A stretch of DNA of 64,000 bases, taken from contig NC_053403.1 in assembly GCF_016859285.1 (NCBI RefSeq), positions 19,160,948 to 19,224,947 on the forward strand, in the 5' to 3' direction. This DNA is from Xiphias gladius (taxonomy: Eukaryota; Chordata; Actinopteri; Istiophoriformes; Xiphiidae). The first letter of the stretch is position 1. Every line of letters starts with the position of its first letter. Below are positions 46,037 through 58,900 of the stretch, one piece after another. The notes below the pieces were generated by a model. It had not been told where the DNA came from and did not search any database. It was given only the letters and a program-made list of their open reading frames with translations. The position numbers were made by a program, and so were the translations under genes.

Positions 46037-48649
46037 TATTCACTGTGTGCAGCACACAACTATTTTAAATGTAATTCAATAAAGGGGGATTGAAGTGAAT
46101 TTTGGATGAGCCATCTATATAGGTCTTGTCTGCTTAATCAAAAACACACCTGCCCTGACTACCCAGGGGAAAATTTTCAAAAACAATAAAGCTTTGCAAT
46201 AAATGAGAACTGACAAGAGAACGTTACCTTCACTTCTGTCTCCATGGAAACTTGCCTTGCTGGTCATTCTGTGGATATGGATGACATAGACCAGGGAACA
46301 CACAGCTCTCTGTGCATCAATCCACTTAGCACTTCAGTGTGCCTCCTTTACAATGGAATGTCACAAAAACTGATTTCATTACATTTATTTCACTGAGATG
46401 AAATCAAAGGCCTACCTGACACTGATGAGGATATGCTTTTGCATTCACTTGTAATCTATTTCTTTGAAAAAAAAAAAGTGTTGTGAAAAAGATGGTTTGA
46501 GACTTGTGTCCAGTAGATGCTTCTCAAACTATGTGATGTGATCAGACATACAGCTATGTTATCCAAGGCATGTTGCCTCTATCTTTAAGTCTCTCTTTCT
46601 GTTACTGATTAGCATGATGCCCTCTAAAGATCTAGAGAAGGCACACTTTTTTCTACACCCTTTTTCTTTGCTGTAGTTGCATAGCAACAGAGGAGCTGCT
46701 AGCTCCAGTTGTGTTTGTGGTGGGAGCACGCTGCACAGGGAAGCACTGGCTCAAGATTAAGCCTTTCTCGGCTTCAATTATGAATGGGCGTCCACTGCCA
46801 CACGGCTCCAAAATGGTACCACTCAGATTGATAAGACACTGAGGAACTCTTTGGTATACTTACCTCTTTTACTTCTTTCGACTTTAATGAGAAGTATTGA
46901 ATTTAAATGATTAGAGGAAGTAAATGAATAATTAACTGGCGGAAGAGGCATGGTTATGATAAGACCCTTGTTGATGGGAATATGTGAGGTGAATTATTGA
47001 GGTCATTCTTGAAAGCAAATCAAAAAGGATAACTCACACAACCAGTAAATGGGAGTTAGTGTATGTTGCATTTTGAAGTGGTGATAAGGAGGGAGATAAG
47101 AAGGGTGATAATTTTAGACTTTACAGGAAAATGGTTACTTTTGATGTAATCATATACTGCTTTTGTTAGACCATATGAACTGCCAACCAGTAATGTTGTT
47201 ATTAATACAAATATCTACCAATGACTTTGGCACCATTCTTTATTATTTTTTTCTTGTTTGATCCAAGCCCATCAGAAGAACAGCCAAAGGAATCGTCTGC
47301 AACTTGTATTTTTTATTATTGCAACCAACTGGAAGACAATACATCACATAAACATCATTGTAGTTTTTTCAGAAAATGGAAAACAAAATAAAACAACATT
47401 TATATATTTTTTGCCACGGTATTGGACAATGTTGATATTTACATGTAGTTATGAAATGGGTCTTGAAATCATTCTTTGGCAATATGATTGCACAATAAGA
47501 AGAGAATTTAACATTTACTGAAAAAAACACCTGGGCGTACTCTGCATCACATCTCACAGATCAATAACAGTTTTGCATCCTGACATCTCTAACCTATGGC
47601 TTTCCAATATTCAGCTCAGACAGTAACCAAAAATAATGGCAGTATTGTAGATAATTTTGTCAGAGAAAAAACAAAACAGAAAATGAAAATGCTCATAAAA
47701 ATATCAATGAATAAAAAATGGAAGCTATATCTTTGAGAGCGTTTCACTTTATGTTTGGCAGGTTTGAAAGAAACACTTGTTTTAGGGGCTTTTCAGGCAG
47801 TGAAGTATATTTCCTTTTCTTTAAAATGTCCCAGGTATATTTTATGTGTTGCTGTTTTTCCAGGACTTGTAGATCAGGAGTTCATCTTTCCTGCATGTAA
47901 CTGAGTGAGTCAGAGGAAAAAAGGTGGTTGCTAGAGCAACACATTCTCCCTTCGACATGCCTCTTGCCAGTGGATTGTTACTGCAAATACAGCAGAGTGC
48001 TTGACCTAGGCCACGGGAGCACTAAGACAGATATCAGACAAGAGACAGATGGTACACAACAAGAACACTGAAAGTGTCTCCTTTTAGCCATTTTATATGT
48101 CGGCATGGATACCATACAAATTGCGAAGCCAGTGATGCATGCTACAGGTGGCAAAAGACTGTACCTGTGGATGGGACATGCATTTGTTTGCCTGTTTGGC
48201 TCACTGACGATCTCTCAGTGTCTATTCAGCTTAAACAAAACCTTGTGTGACTCTGCTGCTACAACCAAACCCAGCCTATGTTTTCTCCTAAAAAGCTGCT
48301 TTGAAATACACTGCATCTCTGCAGGTGAGGGAAAATTAATACTTTAATGAATTGCTTTTTAGCAAAAGCATGCCGAATAATGGCAGAGCAGTATCTATAT
48401 CACTTCTGATGCAAAGAATGTCAAAGCTCACTACTGCCCTTGTGAGTTTTAGTGAAATGAGTGTCAATGTTAAGTGAGATACACATACATGTTGCAGAGT
48501 GGAAAAATATAAAAACATTAACCTCTGATCTCCAGATTGGGCTCTTGAGATAAATATGTGATAGACTGTATACAAGCTTTACATCCACAATGGCAAGTAA
48601 TATCTTTAATCAAAGGGTTAACAATACTGTATGTAAATTAGAAAACAAT

Positions 48650-50656
48650 TTTTTTTTTGTGTAATTTATGCCATTTGCTACATTCCTCTTTCTTTTCAAT
48701 TCAACTCATAAGTAGACTTTTTGGAGATATGAGGTTCTTTCAGGACACCTACAAAGTTTCCCATGCCCATCTGATCCATACATTTACACTGAACAATGCT
48801 GATGGAAAATAAGGACACACGTACATTTACACACAGGAGAGAAAAAAACCCAATACTGTTATAAATAAAGACAGGTAACGTTCTGTCAAAACATGTCAGA
48901 GACATGACAACAGTGGTACTTAGGGCAGGCAGGCAGGCAGGCACAATGTTAAAGGGTGTGTGTTCCTGGGCACACAAACTGACACACTCTACAGATGTGT
49001 TCTGAAATAACACTAGGGTTAACACTGAACACCTAAAAATCACTGTACAGGCAGAAGAAGACGGAAGCCCACCCCTAAGAGGTGATTCATCTGGCCTACG
49101 TAGCCTGAACCCAAAGCCCAGAGGTGGCACCCTTGGGCCTCTAATTGCAGAGTGATCTCCCACGTTCCTCCCTGAAGACGTGTCTTTGAAAGCCCGCTCA
49201 GAAAAATAGAACACAAAAGATTCAACGAAAAAAAAACAAACAAACAAACAAACAAACAAAAAAAATCCCAATATAATCACGGGTATAAGAATTGGCGGCA
49301 AAACTTTTTTTCTTTCCTCTAGGATTAAGGTTTATATGAAAATAAGTCATGCTTCATGCTAAATACATTGTTTATCTTACATGATCTTTGAATAAAAAAG
49401 ATTTGCTTTTTATCTTATTTACAAGCACCCATGCAATATAACTGAGAAAGTCCTGCAGGTCAAATTGCTTCAATTAAGAAAGGAAAAAAATAAAATATTT
49501 TCTAACCTTTTTACAGAGTTGTCCACACGGGACAAATTGCTTATATCTTTATGAGGGTAGAGTGAGGGTAAACAGACACAAACAGAAATCTAAACCCACA
49601 GTTTATGTATATAGTTCTCTGACATTGTCAAATGAATAGGAAGGTGTGGTAGCTACTGGTAGCTACAATATTTATACCAGGTGTCTACGTCTATGGACAG
49701 AAGTACTGGGGAAGTTTTAGGGACGTTTACATTATGCAACAACAACAACAAAATGAAGGAGATATTGCCTCAGACCCGGCACACTATCCATCTCTATGGT
49801 GATAAACATGACCTGACATTTTTTTTTTAATTTTAATATATCTATTCTTAAATACTATGAGTGCTCTTGAAATAAACCATGTCTTTACGCATGATGCTTT
49901 TATTATAAGTGGCGTAAAATAATCTTAAGTGCATGAATATATATCACATTGGGTTTTACAATTATTTTGACACTCATGGTCGTTCTCTCTAGCTCTTCTT
50001 TACTACTATGCCTTCTTTTTTTTTTTCAGCTGTCGTATCGGCTACATGCAGCAACCTGGTCGCTTATCTTTGGCACAGTCTCACATTTGTGCTCGTGGAT
50101 GTAGGAGAGTGATGCTAGTGAGCGGCCGAGAGAGCTCTAAGTCTTGTTAAATAGGCTTGTCTCGCCGGCTCTACCGTCTTTGCTGGCATCACTGCAAGAT
50201 TGCTACAGATTCACATAGAAACAAACAGGTAAGACAAACAGCCATCTTCTGTTCATGTACTGTACGCTATTCAGTGTGATTCAATTTAATTGTGTTCAAC
50301 TTATTTAAATCAGTGACAAAACATGCTTTTTTTTATGGCTTTCATCCCCTTTTAAACAACAAAAACAACAAAGACAAATGAGAAATACCCATTGATGTTA
50401 GTGTTGCTGAACATGTAGGAAAACATAGATTTTTGATATTGCCACAAATAAGTAGGATTCACCTAATGCCCTGCAGATAGATAGGGGAGATGAGAATTGT
50501 CCATTGAGACTAATGCTGTAGTAACATTACCTGTTGACCTATTTGTGTATTGTATAAGTGTCTGTCTGTTACTGTGTGTGTGTGTGTGTGTGTGCTTTGA
50601 ACTGTATACCGTCTGTGTATGTTTGCATGACTATGTACTTGTTCTATGTGTGTGTC
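48650..50656 (-). other. foxn3: Probable 3' UTR of foxn3
   Basis: Lies directly after the foxn3 stop codon. A 201-codon open frame at 48696-49301 is low-complexity and has no family resemblance. A (CAAA)n run at about 49230-49262 and a (GGCA)n run at about 48926-48943 are present. The 3' limit is not defined. Confidence 0.35.
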
Positions 50657-51212
50657 TTAGTTTCTCAGGGCCTCTTTCTGCTCCTTCTGGCCCTTGGCGG
50701 TGCGGTTTGTGATGTTGTTGAGGCAGGCTCTGACCCCTGCAAGGTGGAGCAGTGACCCTGCTGCCTCCTTCATCTCCTCGTCGTCGCTTTCTGGCGGCTT
50801 CTCCACTGCCGCCGCACGCCGCTTCTTCAGCGGCAGTGTGTCGCTAATACCCCTTGCACGGTTTTTGGTCCAGGGCAAACTGCTTCCTGCCAGAGTCCCA
50901 GTTCCCGCCCCCGAACTACGTCTCTGTCCGCGCAGGGGCTGCTGGGAAATGTAGGTAGCGGCGGCAGTTGTGACGTGAGAATCCAGTGGGATCTCCCGGG
51001 GCTCGGGTTTGACGTCTGATTGGATCTCCACAGCGATGATGTCATCGTCATCCAGGGGGGAGGAAAGGGCTGCGACCTGGGAGGAGCACAGCCTGCTGGG
51101 GGATTTGGCGGTGCTGTAAGTGTGATCATCCTGGAGGTCCTCGCTGCAGGGCGGAGGAGAGTAGCGGGATGGGCTGTCCTGTCCTCGGTTTAGATAATCT
51201 CCCAGGGATGAT
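50657..51212 (-). CDS. foxn3: foxn3 last coding exon
   Basis: Begins [20 protein letters not shown] in the phase left by the preceding exon, includes [13 protein letters not shown] (human EDHNYSSAKSS) and ends [15 protein letters not shown]. Acceptor ATACAG. Confidence 0.94.
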
Positions 51213-54200
51213 CTGTATGAAGCGAGGACACAAAGCGGGAGAGAATATTGTTACTCCTGTTGTCAAACTGCCAGCCTGGTGGTCTGCTTGCCTGTATACT
51301 CCTCACTCCACTGAAGCTACTCCAGTATGCTCTGCATTTGGCTGGAAAGCAAAAAAGTTCATCTGATAATCTATCACCCTCAAATAGCCCCCTTGGGCCT
51401 GATATGCATATTTCTCAGGTCAGTTTAAAACCTTGTATCTCCAAAAGTCAGCCTTTCCTTCAGAAATGAGCAGACTCATTTTCAGATTGCCACCTATGCA
51501 TTTTTCAAAGAGATACAGTGCATTTTGAGCAGCTCTCGGGCACCCTAAGGTTGTGGAACTTGCTCAGCACATAAAGGGCCTTCAAAGATCTAAAATCAGA
51601 ACACCACAGAGTGACGATTCTGCAGCAAAGTCGTTTAACCACTGTCCACTATATATAAGCGTATACATTATATTGTAACACATATTTTGCTCTATTAGTC
51701 TGGAGACACTTCTTTCTGTAAGGCATTAAAGGACAGGGGTGTATTCAGACAACCAATAAATCAAAAGGAGCTTCAGCAGTGTGCCCTGTCCCCTGGACAT
51801 TTCCCCCTTCAGAATGAAAGGGTTAGCATATCAATATCTTATAAGAAAAACATGCACACCTTACAGTGATCAAATATTCACTGCATACCTTTAGTGAGCC
51901 TTTGGGTATGTTTAATTCATCATGCGGTGCAGACCATCATATTCTTATGCTCCTATGATGGATGTGCATGTCCATGCATGCTTCGAATGTTTTTTGAATC
52001 ACGACACCTCTCCCACTAATAAACCTGTTTGTGTGTGTGCGTGTGTGCGCGCGTGTGTGTTTATGTGTGTGTATGTGAGATACTGTTGTATAAACACAAC
52101 TGGAGAAAATGTTCTGCCTAGCGGGGAATTTGTGAATGTTTCTGATTTTTGAACACAATAAAGTAATTATGTAAACTATCGGTGGAAAATTTCAGTGCGA
52201 TGGCTGGTTTGTGTAGCTTTATTTTGAGTTTGTTTGGAGGCTACTGTATGTGTATACTTGGGTGAGGGCGTGTCTGTGTATGTCTGCGAGGGAATGTGTT
52301 TGAGCAGGGAAAGCCCTTACTGACATTAATCATGTGGTTGAGGGAAACAGCAGCAAAGTTTACCCACCTTATTGCCGAGGTTCTGCTCCCCACAGGACTT
52401 ACAGGTAGGGGTCTGATCACAGGGAAGAGGGTCTGGCTCCTGACGCGGGCGCCATTTTGGATCACACCACGAGGAACTAAAAGAGACAGCAGAAAATACA
52501 GAGACTTATATGAGTTATAACCACAGATCCATGCCTTATTATTTCATTATTTTAATGTTAACCCTGAGGACTGAAGAAAACGCACAGGAAGCTTCTCCAA
52601 ATCTGCTTGGACCTCGATGAGACCCTGGAGAAGCTCAGTGAGCATTCACTGACTGTCTGAGGATGGCAACATGGCAATATTGATGAGCAAGGCAAGGTTA
52701 CAATGAGTGGGAAAAGCGTCACAAATGAGTTAAGGCGGCTGCAAGTCATTCAGTTACCAATAACCACTGGGCTTGGCTAAATCCCTCCTGTATGATGCTG
52801 TGGGATGAACAGCAGGCGGCTGGAGCTTAAAGGGCGATACCACAGACTTTAAAATTTGAGAGTATTAATACATTTGTCGTGTTTAAAGCTCAGTTAAATA
52901 CTCATTAAAAATACTTTATTTTTTAAGGCAATCGACATACAGTACTTCAAATTCACAAATCAAACAAGGCTTTGGAAATGTTTTATGTATTTATTAAAAC
53001 TCGGTCGGTTTACTAATCTTAGATGTAGGGCTGTGACTCAAAATTATTTTATCAATTAATCATCCAAAAAATGTCAGAAAACAGTTAAAAAATGCTCATC
53101 ACAATTTCCATAATCCAAAATGGGCATTTACAAATTGGTTATTTTTCAGACCAAGAGTCTGAAATCGGGCTGACCTGATTGCCTCAAAACTTCAACCGTT
53201 GCCATGGTAATGGACGTCCAAATCAGTATTCAAATGCTGCATTTTTAAAAAAAAAAATATTATTATATAATGCATTACCACAAAAATCCCAAATAGCCCA
53301 TGAAGTAAGAAATAGTATTCCAATATTATTGATTATGCATCCACATGCGTCACAGCACTTATCTAACGTTAACATCTCTGACATTGGGACAGAGACATTT
53401 GACTACGTGATAGACTTACAAGTTACAACTATGCTAGCAAGATGGCAAAAAAAATCAAGCGTCTGGAAAAACTTCCAAATTGAATGCAAGATATGCTAAA
53501 CTGGCATATCACATATATACAATGAGTTTGGCAAATCTCCTGAAAACTGTAAGTAACTGTAGCATTTTGCTCAAAACATTACCTAAACAGTTAATCAATT
53601 ATGAAAATATTTGCCAACTATTAATTTTCTCCCAAAAAATTGTTTTACCTCTACTTAAATGCATAATTTCCTTCTATCTCTACTAGTGGCACTTTGACTT
53701 CAAGGTGACCTAGAGATTTTTTAGAAATTCACACATCTGTCTTCATCATGTCCCACAGTTTACTGTGAAGTAAAAAGTTCAAGGAACCCTCATTTGACCT
53801 CCAAGATAGGTATGTGTTGAGACGCAGATGCAGACAAGGGTTCAGAAAAAATGTTAAAAGATTCAAAGTTTCCAAAATCACAGTCATCAATAAGTGGAAG
53901 AAGTTTCGACCTACCAAGGCTCTGGTCAACAGTAACCAGGCAGGAAGGGCCTTGTGACACCTGGCTATCACCTGGTGTCACTATAATGCAGCACAATGTT
54001 GCCATTATATAAATGGCACCAAATGCATAAAACTCCTCAAAGAAAATAATACAGAATGGGGCAAAGATTCACCTTTCAGCAACACAACACCCTGAACTTC
54101 ACTAAATAGACTGGCTTAGAAACAAAGCCCTGAACGTCTTCGAGTGGCCCACTCAAAGCCTGAACTTGAAGCCATTTGAAAATCTATGGGGAGACCTGAC

Positions 54201-55942
54201 GATAATAGGTTACTAATGCTCCTGATACAATCTGACATCTTGCAGATGCAAGGCTTAAAGCTGCCATTACAGGTTATACATATTGCAGTGATATTCAGTT
54301 TTTGATTTTTAATACATCTGCAGTTAAGTAATCTATAATATTTTGGGAAATAAACTAATGAGAATTACGCTAGATGAGAAAACTGATACAACTCTCTGTC
54401 TGTACGCTAAATACGGAGCTAGGATTAGATTAGTTTAGCAATAAGACTGTAAACACGGACAAAATGTGTTGTTTTTACACTTTGTTTTTTGTACAGATTA
54501 AACAAGCCAGATGCTACAAGTTCATTAGTGAGCTTTAGAGGTGCTGATAGGTGCATTATGTTTCCTTCAGACAGAGCCAGGCTAACTGCTTCCCCTGTTT
54601 CCAGTCTTTATGCTTACCTCAGCTAACTGGCTACTAGCTGTAAGACAAGAGAGGTATCAATCTTTTCATCTATTTCTCAGCAAGAAAGTAAATAAGCACA
54701 TTTCCCCAAATTTCAAACTTTTTAAAATTTTATTTCTGACTTGGTTCTACTTATGCCATTATGAATGAGGTTGTAGAAGTTAAAGAGAAAAAAAAAGAAG
54801 AGAGAAAAGAGTTAAACTTGTAATGAGAAAAGAGTTATGAGTTATGAGTTATGAGAAAAGAGTTAAACTTCTGATGCCATCAAGATGTAAAATTAACCTA
54901 CTTGACAGAGAATTAATTTAAAAAGATGGTTCAGTTTCCAGTGTGTCCGGGGAGACACTGGAACATTTTCTGGTTCAGAACCAACATTGGTTCAGAATGA
55001 CAACCAAGTTAGAATTAAAACAAACATTCAGAACCTCCAAATAAAACTTTGTTTCTTATGCAGCTTCAGACTTTCCATCAAGGTCAAACTCTTGTCATAC
55101 TTGTGAAAAGACCTGACCATTTTCACAAATACTGAATAGATTGTCACAGACCAGAAGGAAGAGCTATGTAAATGCTTTCAACACAATAAGAGCAGTAAAT
55201 TTATATCTAGAGTTTATATACTCTCTTCTGTTCTCTTAAAGAAGAAGTGCAGGTTCGAATAGAGAAGGGAAGAGAAGCGAAAGGAAGGGAAGGGAAGGGA
55301 AGACAAGGGAAGAGAAGAGAAGAGAAAAGAAGAGAAGAGAAGTGAAGTGTGTGTGTACATGTCAGCCAACAGCTCTCATTACTCAGGGCTGGCTGCTCAC
55401 CACAGCCATCCCAGTTCACTAAAACAGCTGTCATTTTCGTCTCTAGGGTCAGTTTGCATTTCACGAATAATGACCTGCTGTTTGCTTTGTCTGTTGCAGA
55501 AGCATTTGTTAAGGTGTAAATGCTAAAAACATTTTGCGGCAGCATCAATATACTGCAGTTGAAGCTTTTTTTGCTTTTAAATCTTAGTCAATACAATAAA
55601 AATTATGATTGATGCTATGAGGAAAAATGTAATTTGCCCCAGGAACCACAGACTCATTAAAACATGCAAATTGTCAAGACGAGGCCCCCCAGAAAGCAAT
55701 CCCACAACGTATATCTGGTTCATGCTGTAACACACAAAGATGAATTATGATAGATCTGTTTGTCGTTTGTCATTGTTGGTGTGTTTCTGTGGCCTTTCCC
55801 TGGCCGGCTGTGTCCACAGTAATCTTATTGACTCCAGTTAGTGTGGCTCTGCCCCTGATATCTCCAGCTCTGCTCTCCATAACCTTATAAGTAAGTCCCT
55901 GCACAGAGTCTCTTTTGTAATCTTGATCACTCGCTGCATGGT

Positions 55943-55978
<36 letters not shown>

Positions 55979-58900
55979 CAGTGCATTAGGTCTCCCCGGG
56001 CTGACATGCACCCACCCCTCCTTCCCCACCTCTCGCTCCAGTCAGGCTTTGGGTTGCCATAGCAACGGCTCCCCTTCCACATGCCACAGAGTGGTAGATC
56101 ACGCATCAGCAGAGAAAGTGATAGAGAGAAGGAGAGAGAGAGAGAGAAAAAAAAGGGGGAAAGGAAATACCAAGCTCTGTTTGACATGGTCTCTCATAGC
56201 TCAACCACACACTCCTGACCACCAGTGTTTACCCTAGATACACACACACCTCCCTAGCACGAGCACAGACAACTCTTCTCTCATTTGTGTGTTCTGTATC
56301 TTTACCTCCTTGCTTTGCTGTTTGAATTTCTCAGCAAATGGTTCTCTTTGTCTTTCTAATTCTGTCCTCTCTTGTTGATTTCTTTCTCCCTCTATCAATC
56401 TCCCTGTCATTCTATGTATAGTGGTGACTCATATCTCCAAATGTGCATGCATGTTGTCTCTGCAGGTAAACAGCCTGAAACATATGCTGAAGAGATGAGG
56501 TGACAAAATAAACTGAGAAAGAGCAGGCAGCACTCCCGAAGCCTGTCCTCACTCACTGAGATTAAGATTGAGCAATACATTTTACATGCTCAAAGCAATT
56601 AAAAAAAAAACAACACTCGGTTTAGTAGCAGAAAGCAGGACGTGCTGAGGAAAAAAAACGTTAATACAGAGGTGAAGAGGTATCTGTGTGCATCTCTGCC
56701 TTTTTCCTGAAAATATCCTTCAGTCTGTCTTTTTTCCTATGTCTGGTCAGCTGCTCTGCCATTTCTATCTGCTTCGTACGTCTTTGCCTGCCGCCCATCT
56801 CCCTGCCTGCCTGTTTTCCAGGGCAAGCAAAGCCCTCATCTTCCCTCCCCTCTCCACTCTCATGTGCTGTATATGCACTCAGCCTCCTCTGCTCTCCTGT
56901 TAAATGAGTTTCACATGGCCCTACAGCTTGCAGTCTCCGCACTACTGGCAGAGGAGCGGAGCAGACAGACACCAAGTACACTGTAACACGCACACAGTCC
57001 AAAGGTTCAAAGGTCACTTCCAGTAGACCTTGAGATCGCAACTGTTTGAAAGTGGCTTCTCACTCAGTCAAAACATCCCCCCTCCTGTTTGTCAGCCGGC
57101 TTGGCTTTCTTGTGTTAAACTGAGTACAGAGTCTGAGGGCAATATGCATATTAATGTCTGATTGACTGGCTGACTTACTGGAGTGCTGGTGGGATGAAGT
57201 TGCTGGCAGTTTAACTGGATGGCTAACTTGTTTGTCTATCTGACACTCCAGCTGAGTGTTTAAGTGGTTTGCTGACTGACATGTGCTACGACTTACAGGA
57301 GGAGTCAAAATAAAAGCAACACTTAATTACTGTAACTTCGTAAGCCTTTTAAGCAATGCTACAGACATGGATCATATCAGGCTGAATGCTCATCAACACC
57401 TATTCTCCAATAAATTACATCCTTGCTGGTTAGATTTAACTTTTTCATTCTGTTCTTTGATGCAGTTTGCCTGAGTTTTGGCACATTTTATTTGATTTTC
57501 AAGTCTATTCCCCTAAACATATTAAAAAAATCTAATGTTCTGCTCTGCTACAAAGATAATTTGGGATAGAGTCTATTTTGATTATACAAATGAAGTTCAG
57601 TTTACTGTGTTTACCTGTGTTACAAACTGGGATCGTGACATTTGACAGATATGGACATTTCTCAGGCAAGGAGAGTCTAATGATACATTATTGAGTTGCA
57701 TCATGGGAAGCATAGGATCCAGTGTTTTGGGGGTTAAAGTGTTCATTGCCAGGCTTTTTTAATGGATGACAAGTGCTTCTAATTGCCATTCAGCCTAATA
57801 ATGATACATCTTTGTGGAGTATTTGCATTAGTGCCTAAGTTTTCATTATTTCTTCCCCTTGTACAGGAATAAAAAAGTACTCAGATCCTTTACCTAAGTA
57901 AAAACAGTAGTATTCACACTCTATGAAAAGTAAAAATCTTGCATTCAAAATTTTACTTAAATACAGTTGTGGCAAGTATCTAGGTATATTTACTCGTATT
58001 CTGTACTCAAGTACAGATCTGAGGTTACTTGATTACTTCCATTTTAGTCTAAGTTATACCTGTACTCCACTACATTTCAGACGGAAATTTTTTACTTTAC
58101 TACACTGATTTGACAACTATTAGTTACTAGTTATTTTGAAGATTAAGATTTTACATAAGTTTCAAACATACTATATCATCAGCATGTAAGAAATTATGTA
58201 AAATATATGGAAGATTTGATAGAATCTTATATATCTATAATTAAACATCCTAGTAGTATCTAAAAGAATTCAACTAAGCTTCACCTTGACCAACTAAAAC
58301 ATTAAAATGCTTTTTTATTGGTAATAACATTATAAAAATATGATAACACACTTTGAAAGGGGCCATTCTGCCCATTGAGAACTTTTTACTTTTGGTAAGC
58401 ACATTTTGCTGTTAATACTTATGTACTTTTAATGAAATATATTTTTGTTTGCTGGACTTTTACTCCTGATCAAGTATATTTATATTGCATTATTGCTGCT
58501 TTTTTTTTGTTTAGTAAAGGATCAGGATACTTCCACCACTGCTCATCTAAAGTTACAGACATTCTATTAGCAAAATGTACCTAAAGTATCAAAAATAGTG
58601 GCACTGATTATGCAGGCAGAATGGCCCCTGTCAGTGTTATATTATTTTATATTGTAATATTGGATTGTAATAATTTATGCATTAACATGTAAGCAGCATT
58701 TTAATGTTGTAGTTGCTGGAGGTGGAGGTAATATTAACAATTTTATACACTGTTGGGTGGTTTAACTTACTGTATAGCAATGCATCATATTTTATAGGCT
58801 GGTTATAGGTTTTTAAAATCAATCTGCAAAACAGTAATTGTAGCTGTCAAATTAATGCAGTGGAGCAAAAAGTACAACATATCCCTTTGAAATGTAATGA

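Noticed and set aside
48696..49301. 201-codon open frame on the minus strand downstream of foxn3
   Set aside because: Low-complexity hydrophobic start (F/V/C run from a CAAA repeat), no recognisable family, and it lies where the foxn3 3' UTR is expected.
57640..57720. Possible foxn3 cassette exon reading [11 protein letters not shown] on the minus strand
   Set aside because: Loosely resembles the human cassette, but there is no AG acceptor at the required position, and the similarity is confined to a few residues.
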